Of a DNA stretch of 64,000 nt, positions 27,790 to 36,897 are shown one piece after another. A program made the translations under genes and the position numbers. A model generated the notes under the pieces. That model was given only the letters and a program-made list of their open reading frames with translations, was not told the origin of the DNA and searched no databases. The stretch's first letter is position 1; the number at the start of each line of letters is the position of its first letter. Source of the DNA: JADJLQ01 sp044227925 (GTDB lineage Bacteria > Bacteroidota > Bacteroidia > Chitinophagales > Saprospiraceae); assembly GCA_044227925.1 (NCBI GenBank), contig JBGAVW010000002.1:109110-173109 (forward strand). Direction: 5' to 3'.

Positions 27790-28419
27790 TTAAAATGCTT
27801 CTATAAACCTCACATTTTTCATCTTTCTTTTGTGAATTTCAGGTGTTTCATCCCCATATCCGACAGCAATGCCTAGTTGTACCTCCTCGGAAGGTGAAAT
27901 TTTAAGTTTGGCTTTTAATTCGGTATGTTCTATATATTTTGCCATACCTATTGGGCAAGATTCCAAGCCGACTGACTTAGCCGCCAACATGATGTTTTGT
28001 GCACACATACCAATATCCAGGGCAGCCCATTCACTTTCTTTTGGTGAGGTAATAAAAATGACTGCCGGAGCTCCATGAAATACGGGATCTTCTGCCTTAA
28101 TAAATCGTATTCCATGTGTAAATTTTAGTAAATGGATGCTTTCTTTTAACACTTTTATGGGGCCCCCTTTTAAAAATTCTTTAGCAGTAACCTGGAGTAT
28201 GGCTTTGGCACATATTAAAATCAGACCCCGATCACGAATTACATAAAATTTCCAAGGTTGAACATTGATGGCACTTGGCGCCATTCTGCCCGCATCTATT
28301 ATTTTTTCCAATATTAATTTGTCTACGGGTCTGTTTTTGTATTTTCTCACAGCCCGCCTGCTGTATATGGTATTCAATGTATCATTATCAAAATATCCGG
28401 GATCATTCAATAGCCTCAT
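27790..28419 (-). CDS. nitroreductase family protein
   Basis: FMN-dependent NAD(P)H oxidoreductase of the nitroreductase fold. The 209-residue product has YSRRAVRKYKNRPVDKLILEKIIDAGRMAPSAINVQPWKF, the usual FMN phosphate-binding Arg/Ser start, AALDIGMCAQNIMLAAKSVGLES in the middle and IAVGYGDETPE near the end. Substrate cannot be inferred. Convergent with the mla operon (11-base gap) and divergent from the Gfo/Idh gene. Confidence 0.9.
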   Translation of the reverse strand: MRLLNDPGYFDNDTLNTIYSRRAVRKYKNRPVDKLILEKIIDAGRMAPSAINVQPWKFYVIRDRGLILICAKAILQVTAKEFLKGGPIKVLKESIHLLKFTHGIRFIKAEDPVFHGAPAVIFITSPKESEWAALDIGMCAQNIMLAAKSVGLESCPIGMAKYIEHTELKAKLKISPSEEVQLGIAVGYGDETPEIHKRKMKNVRFIEAF

Positions 28420-28474
28420 TTTAAATAGCTAAGTTAAGTCTGCAGGCTTCATATTGCGATGATAGAAATCATTA

Positions 28475-28508
28475 TTTGCCGTGTTAAATAATATCCTTTG
28501 TACATTTG
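28475..28508 (+). promoter_or_regulatory. Bacteroidota-type promoter of the Gfo/Idh gene
   Basis: TTTG at 28475-28478 and TACATTTG at 28501-28508 match the -33 and -7 consensus (TTTG, TAnnTTTG) with a 22-base spacer, within the reported 17-23 range. The gene's ATG lies 40 bases downstream of the -7 box. Confidence 0.6.
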
Positions 28509-28548
28509 AGTACGAAAAAAGTTATTCTCTCTACAAAAACTTAGTCGT

Positions 28549-29622
28549 ATGAAAAAATCTATTAAAGTATTGGTCGTAGGATGCGGCAATATGGGCGCCT
28601 CCCATGCCAAAGCATATCATCAGATCGATGGTTTTGAAATCTGCGGAATAGTATCCACCGGTAAAAGCAAGGAAATATTAAACGAATCTCTCGGAGGAGG
28701 CTTTCCTTTGTTTTCGGATCTCACATCTGCTCTGAAAGTGACGGAGCCAGATGCGGTATGCATCTCGACCTATCCCGATACACATGAAGCTTTTGCTATT
28801 CAATCGTTGCAGTTTGGATGCCATGTATTCATCGAAAAACCGCTGGCAGATACAGTAGAAGGCGCCATCCGGGTCATGGATGCTGCCCAGAAAGCAAATA
28901 AAAAACTGGTGGTGGGGTATATCCTCCGGCATCATCCATCGTGGGCCAAATTTGTCGAAATAGCACAAACCCTGGGAAAACCGCTGGTCATGCGTATGAA
29001 CCTCAATCAGCAAAGTCATGGCTATATGTGGGATGTGCATCGCAACCTGATGAAAAGCCTGAGCCCTATCGTAGACTGTGCAGTACATTACATTGATATA
29101 ATGTGTATGATGACCCGGGCCAAACCTTTGCAGGTGACCGCTATCGGTGCCCGGCTTACGAATGATATACCGGAAACCAATTATAATTATGGACAATTGC
29201 AGATTAGGTTTGAAGATGGATCCATCGGCTGGTACGAAGCAGGTTGGGGGCCAATGATGAGTGAGACCGCCTTTTTTATCAAAGATGTGATCGGCCCCAA
29301 AGGCTGCATATCCATCGTAGCAAAAAGTGCCGGAGGCAAGGGAAATTCATCCGACATTGACTCTCATTCCAAAACGGAATCTTTACTCTTGCATCATGCC
29401 GATATAGACGCCAAAAATGAATTTACAAAACCCGATGAATGGATAGACCTGCACGATGAGCCTGATCACCAGGAACTGTGCAATCGCGAGCAGCGCTATT
29501 TTCTCAAAGCGATTCATGAAGATATTGATCTTACAGACCATATGATGGATGCAGTGAATAGTCTGAAAATTGCTTTTGCTTGCGACGAATCAGTGAGGAC
29601 CGGGGAAGTGGTGAAATTGTAG
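28549..29622 (+). CDS. Gfo/Idh/MocA family oxidoreductase (cytoplasmic)
   Basis: Predicted NAD(P)-dependent dehydrogenase of a sugar, cyclitol or related compound. The 357-residue product starts directly with the Rossmann motif VLVVGCGNMGASHAKAY and has the canonical catalytic FIEKPLADTVEGA, followed by the C-terminal DCAVHYIDIMCMM (DxxxHxxD) site. There is no export signal, unlike the paralogue at 4631. It is convergent with a TIM-barrel isomerase-like gene, a frequent partner in inositol/sugar pathways, although the two are not in one operon. Confidence 0.9.
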   Translation: MKKSIKVLVVGCGNMGASHAKAYHQIDGFEICGIVSTGKSKEILNESLGGGFPLFSDLTSALKVTEPDAVCISTYPDTHEAFAIQSLQFGCHVFIEKPLADTVEGAIRVMDAAQKANKKLVVGYILRHHPSWAKFVEIAQTLGKPLVMRMNLNQQSHGYMWDVHRNLMKSLSPIVDCAVHYIDIMCMMTRAKPLQVTAIGARLTNDIPETNYNYGQLQIRFEDGSIGWYEAGWGPMMSETAFFIKDVIGPKGCISIVAKSAGGKGNSSDIDSHSKTESLLLHHADIDAKNEFTKPDEWIDLHDEPDHQELCNREQRYFLKAIHEDIDLTDHMMDAVNSLKIAFACDESVRTGEVVKL

Positions 29623-29792
29623 GAGATTCAACCTCATGGGTATTTGACAATAATATTATAAAGTGAAATATAATATCAGGATGTTAACTGCTTCTTTACA
29701 GCAATTATATTCGGTATTCGAATAAATAATAAATTACGATCAGGATGTGTTTCAATAAGGATTAAAATTATATAGATACGAGATTAATTCTC

Positions 29793-30692
29793 TCACACCC
29801 CAAACACCTTCCTCACATTTTCCAAATCCACTTTGTGCGCATCCACCACATTCATTTTACGAGAGCTTTTATCTTCAACACACTGCTCTATCACCAGGTG
29901 AGGTTTTATTTTCATTTTACCCAATTCATTGGCAAACCGGTTATAATCTATATCCCCTTTTCCTGAAAATGTTTCAGTCCAGATCCCGTCAGTGGATTGA
30001 CGAATGTGGAGCTCCACAATCCTATGCCCATACAGTTTTAATACATCGAATACCGCGATAGAAGAGTTTTCAGTACCGCGATAGATCCAGTGTACATCCA
30101 TACAAAACGACATATTCCTTGGATCCGTATTTTGCAGCATATGATGAAATTCCCTTGCTCCGGCGTGCATTTCCATATCATGGGTATGATAAGCCAGGGT
30201 GATTCCTTTTGCCCGTAAAGCAGCACCTAATTCGTTTAGTGCTTTTGCCTGGGTTATCAATCCCTGATCTGATTTATTTTGTTTGGCTGACCACGAAATG
30301 GGACTTGGATTGGTCACTATGATTTTAGTGCCATAGGATGTTACGAGGTCCGCGATTGCCAGGATCGAATTTACAGAAGGAGTTACTTCCTCAGCAATAT
30401 GCAAGGTGCTGCTGACATAGATAGAAGGCATACTGATCCGGTATTTTTTCAATACGGTGATTAATGCCTGGCCCATCTCCACAGAAAAGATATTTGGCTC
30501 TATAGCCGTCAATCCGGATTGAGTATAGGTACGGATATCATCGTCTATATCTCTTCCCCACTCCTTGCCTTCCCTGCTGTAAAACGTATTCCAGTTATAC
30601 GTATTGCAGGAAATGGGGTAACCGGCTTTGTAATTATCACTAGACAAGGCGGAGATCAGAGGGACTGCCTTTATAAAATTTCTCCTTTTCAT
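29793..30692 (-). CDS. sugar phosphate isomerase/epimerase-like TIM barrel
   Basis: The 299-residue product belongs to the xylose-isomerase-like AP endonuclease 2 fold. An N-terminal basic-hydrophobic segment (MKRRNFIKAVPLISALS) looks like a Tat-type signal. Barrel motifs with probable metal ligands are present: GLTAIEPNIFSVEMG, ITLAYHTHDMEM, MSFCMDVHWIYRG, RIVELHIRQS and LVIEQC. The substrate is unknown; such exported members occur near Gfo/Idh/MocA enzymes in Bacteroidota, as is the case here at 28549. Confidence 0.85.
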   Translation of the reverse strand: MKRRNFIKAVPLISALSSDNYKAGYPISCNTYNWNTFYSREGKEWGRDIDDDIRTYTQSGLTAIEPNIFSVEMGQALITVLKKYRISMPSIYVSSTLHIAEEVTPSVNSILAIADLVTSYGTKIIVTNPSPISWSAKQNKSDQGLITQAKALNELGAALRAKGITLAYHTHDMEMHAGAREFHHMLQNTDPRNMSFCMDVHWIYRGTENSSIAVFDVLKLYGHRIVELHIRQSTDGIWTETFSGKGDIDYNRFANELGKMKIKPHLVIEQCVEDKSSRKMNVVDAHKVDLENVRKVFGV

Positions 30693-30987
30693 GATTGAAA
30701 AATAAGTTTTGTTTAGGACAAAGCATATTTTTTTGAAAGCAAATTCAGTCTATCTATCTATTTGACATAGAAATGATCTAAAATTTTTATGTGTATCTTT
30801 CTTTGACCTTATTTCAAATGCATTCATGCTATAAACACTTCTTGAATAAATATTTTGGTTGCCAAAACCAAACCCATTTAGAGCACAAATATCGAAGGGA
30901 TTAAATATTCTATTTCTCTCGACAGTTGAATTATAAATTTTATCAGAATTGAATTAAATGAGTATAACAAAATTTATAGCAAACATA

Positions 30988-31004
30988 CGACCCCATTGGG
31001 GTCG
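30988..31004 (-). repeat. palindromic repeat unit B
   Basis: CGACCCC / GGGGTCG is a perfect 7-bp inverted repeat around a 3-base loop. On the minus strand it is followed by TATGTTTGCTATA. Together with unit A this looks like one of two related copies of a short intergenic palindrome, not a terminator, since it lies upstream of both neighbouring genes. Confidence 0.6.
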
Positions 31005-31037
31005 AGGTGACCGTTGGCGATTTGGTTAGAAACATTT

Positions 31038-31052
31038 GAATCCTTCGGATTC
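31038..31052 (-). repeat. palindromic repeat unit A
   Basis: GAATCC / GGATTC is a perfect 6-bp inverted repeat around TTC. On the minus strand it is followed by AAATGTTTCTAAC, sharing the ATGTTT tail with unit B, 33 bases away. The sequence between the two units also reads in one open minus-strand frame, but this is short and probably coincidental. Confidence 0.6.
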
Positions 31053-31208
31053 TGCATCTCTTTCAGGCCAACAGTTAAAAATTCACCTATTGCATCAAAA
31101 AGATAAGCCTTGATCATTACTCTACATTCGGTACTTCAAAATCAGATTTAACCTGCAATTTTACACTCTGAACAGTTAACCCTTTATGTAGTACATTTGA
31201 CAACGGTA

Positions 31209-32267
31209 ATGAAGAGGATTTATATTTATTTCATCTTTCTGGTGACAAGTAATCTACATCTGGACTCCCAGGAAGTGCAACGGTATGTGTACGTAGCCCA
31301 GGATCAGGGATGGATCTATGTATACGATATTAAAAACCAACATCAATTGGTAAAAAAATTCGAAGTGCCGGGTACCGGAGAATACAAGGGAATCTCTGCC
31401 GATGCAAAACGAGGAAAAATCTACCTGAGCTCTTACACCAATGATCAACTGGTATGTGTAGATCTATATACTGAAAAAATAGATTGGTCGATACCGATCA
31501 TCGGCTATCCTGACAGTCATGCACAGACTCCCGATGGTAAATTTATTTATATCCCCAAGAGACATGGTAAAAGCTGGGATGTAATAGACACCGAAAAGAA
31601 AAAAATAATAGCGAATGTTCCTATTCCCTATGGTAACCCACATAATACCTGGTGCAGTAAAAATGGTAAAACCATGTATCTGGCCGCGTTGGGGAATGAA
31701 TACCTGTATGTAGCTGATGTAACAAAACATAAAATGGTAAAACAAATCGGGCCCTTTATGCCAAACCCGGAAGAGCCTTGGGGATGGACCCAAAAAAAGA
31801 AAGGCCCTAAAGGAATACGGCCCTTTGCTCTATCTCATGATGAAAAAGAATGTTATGTAAACCTGGATGGCATACTAGGTTATGAAATAGGTGATCTCAA
31901 CAGTGGTATAAGAAAGGGAAGAGTAGAAGTACAAGGATACGAATCATTGCGTGGGAGTCATCTTACCACCAGTCATGGTATTAATCTGCCTTCCGGTAAA
32001 AATGAAATCTGGGTATCGAATGATGCAGGGCCTTATATACACATATTTGATGCCAACCAACAGCCTCACAAGCAAGTAGCCGATATCAAACTTACCGGTA
32101 AAAATGGCTGGATCACATTTGATATTGATGGCAGTTATGGCTATGCATCCTCTGGTGATGTAATAGATGTTTCCACCAGAAAAATAATTGCCCACCTGAT
32201 TGCATCAGAAAAATTACTTGAAATCCAGTTTGAAAATGGCAAAGCGATTAAGGCAGGTACCCGGTAA
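31209..32267 (+). CDS. secreted YVTN-type beta-propeller protein
   Basis: The 352-residue product has a signal peptide (1-20, ending HLDSQ) and then repeated propeller blades: YVYVAQDQGWIYVYDI, GKIYLSSYTNDQLVCVDL, GKFIYIPKRHGKSWDVIDTEKKKIIA, KTMYLAALGNEYLYVADV, NEIWVSNDAGPYIHIFDA and GYASSGDVIDVSTRKIIA. Function unknown; such propellers often bind or present ligands outside the cell. I use the ATG at 31209; a TTG four codons earlier is in frame but would spoil the signal peptide. Next gene follows after 26 bases. Confidence 0.82.
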   Translation: MKRIYIYFIFLVTSNLHLDSQEVQRYVYVAQDQGWIYVYDIKNQHQLVKKFEVPGTGEYKGISADAKRGKIYLSSYTNDQLVCVDLYTEKIDWSIPIIGYPDSHAQTPDGKFIYIPKRHGKSWDVIDTEKKKIIANVPIPYGNPHNTWCSKNGKTMYLAALGNEYLYVADVTKHKMVKQIGPFMPNPEEPWGWTQKKKGPKGIRPFALSHDEKECYVNLDGILGYEIGDLNSGIRKGRVEVQGYESLRGSHLTTSHGINLPSGKNEIWVSNDAGPYIHIFDANQQPHKQVADIKLTGKNGWITFDIDGSYGYASSGDVIDVSTRKIIAHLIASEKLLEIQFENGKAIKAGTR

Positions 32268-32293
32268 TCAGTATGTAATTTAAAAATAGTCTA

Positions 32294-32947
32294 ATGCCTA
32301 TTACTAAAGTAAAAATCTGCTGTATCAGTTCTGTATGGGAAGCACAGCTTGCAATAAAACACGGAGCTGCTGCTATAGGCCTGGTGGGCCCCATGCCCTC
32401 AGGTCCCGGTATCATCTCCGATGATTTAATAAAAGAAATTGCACTATATACTCCTCCTCCCATTGCGACCTTCTTACTGACAAGCCATACGACTGCTGCA
32501 GCCATAGTAAATCATCATCAAAAAGTAAATACGAATACCATACAGATCGTAGATAGCCTTTCAGATCAAAATTATACAGGCATAAGGATTGCTTTGCCAT
32601 CCATCAAGCTGGTACAAGTAATTCACGTAATCGATGAAAGCTCAATAGATGAAGCCATTAACATAGCTGAGCATGTAGATGCCATTTTATTAGACAGCGG
32701 CAATCCAAATTTATCCGTCAAAGAATTGGGTGGTACCGGCCGGGTGCATAATTGGGGTCTAAGCAGAAAAATAGTGGAAGCCATAAAAATACCGGTTTTC
32801 CTTGCAGGCGGGCTAAAAGCTGAAAATGTAAGGCAGGCTATGGATGAAGTAAATCCATATGGCCTGGATCTTTGCAGTGGCGTGCGCACCGATGGAAAAT
32901 TGGATGAATGGAAGCTGGAGAAATTTATGATGGAGGTGTATGGATAG
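32294..32947 (+). CDS. phosphoribosylanthranilate isomerase-like protein
   Basis: The 217-residue TIM-barrel protein resembles TrpF, which isomerises phosphoribosylanthranilate in tryptophan synthesis. Family marks are KVKICCISS with the likely catalytic Cys9, IGLVGPMPSGPG, DAILLDSG with the likely general acid Asp, GGTGRVHNWGLS (phosphate-binding), VFLAGGLKAENV and LDLCSGVRTDGKLD. No other trp genes are adjacent, and KICC replaces the usual KICG, so a related role on a different substrate is possible. It is 26 bases behind the propeller gene. Confidence 0.8.
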   Translation: MPITKVKICCISSVWEAQLAIKHGAAAIGLVGPMPSGPGIISDDLIKEIALYTPPPIATFLLTSHTTAAAIVNHHQKVNTNTIQIVDSLSDQNYTGIRIALPSIKLVQVIHVIDESSIDEAINIAEHVDAILLDSGNPNLSVKELGGTGRVHNWGLSRKIVEAIKIPVFLAGGLKAENVRQAMDEVNPYGLDLCSGVRTDGKLDEWKLEKFMMEVYG

Positions 32948-33020
32948 ATAAGAGAAAGTAATACAAAAAAGTCCTCGGTCCAATCAAAATGTCAGTAATT
33001 TTAAAATTAAAATTCTGAAA

Positions 33021-33650
33021 ATGAAATTACTTTACGCTTTTTGCATTATTTTATGCAGTTCTATTTTATTGAAGGCACAGGGGGGCAGACCCGATGAACA
33101 AATTCAAATTTATCTTGCAAAAAGTTTCCATAGTGCCGGTGATTTGAACGGTTTGTATTTTGGAACAGATTATACCCGATTTGGGAAAAGCAGGCTCTTT
33201 GCCGGCATTACGATGGCAGGTACTATACACGACGGTGAAACCAAATTTGGTCCATATATTTTTGTCGATAATCCGGGTATCGAAACCGTAAAGGCCATTA
33301 GAATGACCACCGCAGGGTTTCAATTGGTTCCATTTATGGGTTTAAGCATTCTGAAAAAGAACAATCATAATCTGTACACAAAAATTGGTTTGGTCGGCAG
33401 ATTTCAATCTTCTCAAAATTACTCCAGCTTTGGAATTAATATATTCAATGGATCAAATACCGAATATATTTTATCAACTGATGTTGACGAAAAACAAAGA
33501 GAATACTTGATTGGGTACAGTGTAGCACTTGGCTATACTTTCTCTGTGACAAATAATTATTTCTTTGGAGGCCAACTTGGGATTCAAAACGATATCGCAG
33601 GTAATGTAATTAGCGGATTTGGAATTACCTTGGGAAGAAGTATCAGATGA
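33021..33650 (+). CDS. outer-membrane beta-barrel-like hypothetical protein
   Basis: The 209-residue protein has a signal peptide (1-19, ending LKAQ) and alternating polar/aromatic strands (LYFGTDYTRFGKSRLFAGIT, YTKIGLVGRFQSS, YLIGYSVALGYTFSV, FGGQLGIQNDI) that end with an aromatic-poor GRSIR terminus. This suggests a small periplasmic or outer-membrane barrel; no family is recognised. It is 73 bases after the TrpF-like gene and convergent with the lipoprotein gene. Confidence 0.65.
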   Translation: MKLLYAFCIILCSSILLKAQGGRPDEQIQIYLAKSFHSAGDLNGLYFGTDYTRFGKSRLFAGITMAGTIHDGETKFGPYIFVDNPGIETVKAIRMTTAGFQLVPFMGLSILKKNNHNLYTKIGLVGRFQSSQNYSSFGINIFNGSNTEYILSTDVDEKQREYLIGYSVALGYTFSVTNNYFFGGQLGIQNDIAGNVISGFGITLGRSIR

Positions 33651-33659
33651 TGGGTGATT

Positions 33660-34292
33660 TCAAAACACTTTTTTTCTTATCATATCTTTAATTATCAGTA
33701 TTCCATAATCATGGGCCAATGTTTCTGTAGAGGATGGATTAAATGATTGGGTTTGCACAGCATAAACCAATTCATTTGTATTTACATTATAAAGGCTGCT
33801 TTCCCAAAAATATTCTGTATTAAGGAGATAATAATCCGGATTGAGAAGCTGATTTTTAATATCATTATAATAACCGAAGGTTTCTTCCTGGATAATTTCT
33901 CCACTTCTTGTATTAGTCAAGCCTCCCACTATATAGTTTTTTGCTTTATTGACAAGGACAATAGTCATCACGGCATCGATATCTGTATCCTTTAGCTTAT
34001 CGAATGTTTCTTTTTTACTCATGATCTCAAACGATCCCGGGCCATATACTTTTAAAGCAGATATCGCCTGATACCCTCGCTTATTTAAATCTTCAGCAAG
34101 ATGATATTCCATTCTTTCCTGGGTAAACCGATCGTTGTCTTTTATCAAAGCCAGTACCAATATTGTGTTGAACTTATTGGGTTTGGGATTTGCAGGCTGC
34201 CAGGTATGTACTATTTTCGATGATGAACACGAATAAAAAAGTGCAATTATTAGTATAACACCTTTCAAGTATGTTTTCAGTACTATTTTCAT
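33660..34292 (-). CDS. lipoprotein of unknown function
   Basis: The 210-residue protein begins with a lipoprotein signal and lipobox (LFYSCSSS, Cys22). The mature part has ILVLALIKDNDRFTQERMEYHLAEDLNKRGY, suggesting a small alpha/beta fold of the kind seen in Bacteroidota lipoproteins described only as hypothetical. I choose the ATG at 34292, which overlaps the peroxiredoxin TGA (ATGA), rather than a longer frame extending inside that gene. The coupling suggests a shared transcript with the peroxiredoxin. Confidence 0.75.
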   Translation of the reverse strand: MKIVLKTYLKGVILIIALFYSCSSSKIVHTWQPANPKPNKFNTILVLALIKDNDRFTQERMEYHLAEDLNKRGYQAISALKVYGPGSFEIMSKKETFDKLKDTDIDAVMTIVLVNKAKNYIVGGLTNTRSGEIIQEETFGYYNDIKNQLLNPDYYLLNTEYFWESSLYNVNTNELVYAVQTQSFNPSSTETLAHDYGILIIKDMIRKKVF

Positions 34293-35035
34293 ATTAATTC
34301 TTTTTCGTGAACTACTCTTCCATTCTCTACCATTTCCTTTGTGAGTGGTTTCATACAGAAAAACCAATCAAGACAATACATGCCTTTTTCTTTGCCTGCC
34401 ATCCGATCAGCTGCTGTGCCACAACTACCGGCCGGAGGTACTATTACATCTTCCCCCGGTATCCAGTCAGCAGGTAAAGCCACATCATATTTATCGGCCG
34501 TCTGCAGACCAAGTAATACTCTTTTGATTTCTTTAAAATTTCTACCCAGAGACAGTGGGTAATAGATCATTGCTCTGATTTTGGCCTTGGGATCAATAAA
34601 GAAAACTGCCCGTACCGCTTTAGTACTGCTTTCATTGGGCTGGATCATTCCATATTTTTTTGCAATGTCCATTTTGATATCCTCGATCAAAGGAAATTTT
34701 ATTTCCACATTTTTATCCCCTCTGAATTCTATTTTTTCTTTGATGGTACGCAACCAGGCGATATGGCTGTATAATCCGTCTACGGAGAGTCCCAACAATT
34801 GACAACCCATTCGATTGAATTCATTTTCCATTCTGGCAAAGGTCATAAACTCAGATGTACATACAGGAGTGAAGTCAGCCGGATGGCTAAATAGTATTAC
34901 CCATTTCCCTTTAAAATCCTGAGGAAACTGAATCTGTCCCTGAGTAGTCATAGCGGTGAATTCTGGAGCAGTATCTCCTATCCTTGGCATAAAATTGTAT
35001 ATTGGAGAAACAGATTGCATATTGTCGGTTGTCAT
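34289..35035 (-). CDS. peroxiredoxin, Prx6-like
   Basis: Thiol peroxidase reducing hydrogen peroxide and organic hydroperoxides. The 248-residue protein has the active-site motif HPADFTPVCTSEF with peroxidatic Cys59, SVDGLYSHIAWLRTI and FPLIEDIKMDIAKKYGMI. The C-terminal extension contains further cysteines (SCGTAADR, MYCLDWFFC), as in the archaeal/Prx6-type enzymes where they resolve the sulfenic acid. It is followed, with 4-base overlap, by a lipoprotein gene. Confidence 0.93.
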   Translation of the reverse strand: MTTDNMQSVSPIYNFMPRIGDTAPEFTAMTTQGQIQFPQDFKGKWVILFSHPADFTPVCTSEFMTFARMENEFNRMGCQLLGLSVDGLYSHIAWLRTIKEKIEFRGDKNVEIKFPLIEDIKMDIAKKYGMIQPNESSTKAVRAVFFIDPKAKIRAMIYYPLSLGRNFKEIKRVLLGLQTADKYDVALPADWIPGEDVIVPPAGSCGTAADRMAGKEKGMYCLDWFFCMKPLTKEMVENGRVVHEKELI

Positions 35036-35331
35036 GATCTTATTGTTTTTATTTAGATATAAAGCTCCTCTTGTTTAAGGTTTAAAGGATTGAGTAAGGT
35101 CAACGGATTCAATGACAGAAATCATTAAAGTCAAACTTTTATCGATCTTTTTTATTTGTTTTCTATTGATTGGATACCTAAAAAGGAGGTGACATTACAC
35201 CTGATCATCTTTGGATTTTAGATTGCCCTGAGACAAATCAAATAACCACGGTGGTAATGAAACAGAGGTTGAATATTATACTGAATTTGATACATATCTA
35301 TGGATAAACCATCAGGAAGACGAGGCCCTGC
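35036..35331. other. intergenic stretch without a recognised gene
   Basis: About 300 bases separate the peroxiredoxin start from the MFS gene end on the same strand. It contains no frame with family motifs and no clear hairpin; the peroxiredoxin promoter should be near 35050-35100. Confidence 0.5.
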
Positions 35332-36537
35332 TTACGGCTTTCCCAATGTCCTGTATGCCAGGGCTGTACTCAGAAATATAAATATTGAGCCGAGCAAAAA
35401 TGCAGCTCCTGGAAATTGAATTGCATGGTTTGGCCTGGTAAAATAATAGAATACTGATGTCATTAGTAAAGGGCCAATGATCGTAGTGACGGAAACCAGG
35501 CTGGTCAATGCTCCTTGCAATTCCCCTTGTGCATTGCGCGGCACCTGGCTACTGATCAGGCCCTGCAATGCCGGACCTGCTATTCCTCCCAGGCAATAGG
35601 GAATGCTGAATGCAAACATCATCCAGCTTTTGCTTGCAAATGAAAAAAGCAATAACCCTATGGCATAAAAAATAAAACCCAGGTACAGGCTCCTTTTCTG
35701 ACCTAGCTTAGGAATAGTATATCTGATAAGCACTGCTTGTACAAAAGCTACTAAAATGCCTACAAAACCGAGTGAATAGCCAACCGTTTTCTCATCCCAG
35801 TTAAATCGATACATATTGAAAAATGTCCAGGTACTCTGTACACTATGCGCTGCCAGATAAATTAAAATTAAAGAAGCAACTAAGCCAAGTACCACGGGGT
35901 ATTTTCGAAGTTGAAGTAATGAACCAACAGGGTTAGCCCTTTTCCAATCAAATTTTCTCCGGTGTTCTTCGTCCAGTGATTCCGGTAATATAAAATAACC
36001 ATATAACCAGTTAATCAGGGTGAGCACCGCGGATGCAATAAACGGTACACGGGGTCCATAGGTCCCCAAAATCCCTCCAAGGGTAGGTCCAATGATAAAA
36101 CCCAGTCCAAACGCTGCACCAATCATTCCAAAATTTTGGGCGCGGTTTTCATCAGTACTTATATCTGCAATATAAGCGCTGGCAGTAGTAAAACTTGCTC
36201 CGGTGATACCTGCAATTATTCGCCCTATAAATAACCAGCCAATACTGGGAGCCCAGGCAGTCAATAAATAATCTATCCCAAAGCCAAATAGTGAAAACAA
36301 TAATACTTTCCTTCTGCCGTACTGATCACTTAATGCACCCAATACAGGAGAAAAAATAAATTGCATGATGGCAAATGAAAACATAAGAAAACCACCATAC
36401 TTACTGGCATCGGCGACAGAACCTCCTATCATTCCCGATAATAGTTTTGGTATCACCGGGATGATGATTCCAAATCCAATTACATCAATCAGCAGGGTAA
36501 AAAATATAAACCCTATGGCAGCCTTTTTGTTTCTCAT
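35332..36537 (-). CDS. TetA-like MFS exporter
   Basis: The 401-residue, 12-TM transporter is of the drug:H+ antiporter type. Strong TetA resemblance is seen in LLIDVIGFGIIIPVIPKLL, the loop 2-3 motif GALSDQYGRRKVLL, GRIIAGITGASFTTASAYIADI, and FGMIGAAFGLGFIIGPTLGG. Housekeeping Bacteroidota homologues called TCR/Tet-family MFS are common, so tetracycline export should not be assumed. It is preceded on the minus strand by a 360-base intergenic region shared with the divergent DUF1553 operon. Confidence 0.88.
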   Translation of the reverse strand: MRNKKAAIGFIFFTLLIDVIGFGIIIPVIPKLLSGMIGGSVADASKYGGFLMFSFAIMQFIFSPVLGALSDQYGRRKVLLFSLFGFGIDYLLTAWAPSIGWLFIGRIIAGITGASFTTASAYIADISTDENRAQNFGMIGAAFGLGFIIGPTLGGILGTYGPRVPFIASAVLTLINWLYGYFILPESLDEEHRRKFDWKRANPVGSLLQLRKYPVVLGLVASLILIYLAAHSVQSTWTFFNMYRFNWDEKTVGYSLGFVGILVAFVQAVLIRYTIPKLGQKRSLYLGFIFYAIGLLLFSFASKSWMMFAFSIPYCLGGIAGPALQGLISSQVPRNAQGELQGALTSLVSVTTIIGPLLMTSVFYYFTRPNHAIQFPGAAFLLGSIFIFLSTALAYRTLGKP

Positions 36538-36897
36538 TAAAGAGACGAATATAAACTAAAATGGGGATACCAAATCAACCATCTTGGTCAAGATAATTGC
36601 TTATGAAAAATAGAAAGTTGGGAAAAGGAAATAAAACAAGGATTTGAAAAAAAACGGATTAAAAATGGCAAAATCTCCAATTGAAAATATAACATAACTC
36701 TTTCACTCTTCAAGGGCTGCAAAAGTAAACTTGATGTTTGAGTCTTTCGAGAATAACATTAATTGCTTGTTAAAGAAGAGGAGGATTTGTGAGCATTATT
36801 TCTTGTAGATATCATTATCGAAAAGCCATGTATTTGGAAATCCTTCGTTTGTATAATTCCCCATTTTGCCCTATATTCATTGCTCTAATCAAAGCCA
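36538..36897. other. divergent intergenic region
   Basis: This 360-base region separates the MFS gene from the DUF1549/DUF1553 operon. No gene is recognised. On the minus strand a TTTG (36571-36574) and a TATATTCG box (36546-36553, one mismatch to TAnnTTTG) with a 17-base spacer may be the MFS promoter, but they sit very near the start codon. Confidence 0.4.

Larger units (their letters stand above)
30693..31208. other. intergenic region with structured element
   Basis: This 516-base divergent intergenic region carries two short palindromes (annotated separately) and an enclosing inverted repeat: GTTGGC at 31013-31018 and GCCAAC at 31067-31072 pair around the second palindrome. The remainder is AT-rich and I see no gene. 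Promoters for the flanking divergent genes should lie here. Confidence 0.6.

Noticed and set aside
35332..36537. Calling the MFS gene a tetracycline resistance gene
   Set aside because: TetA-like motifs are shared with many housekeeping exporters; the substrate cannot be read from sequence.
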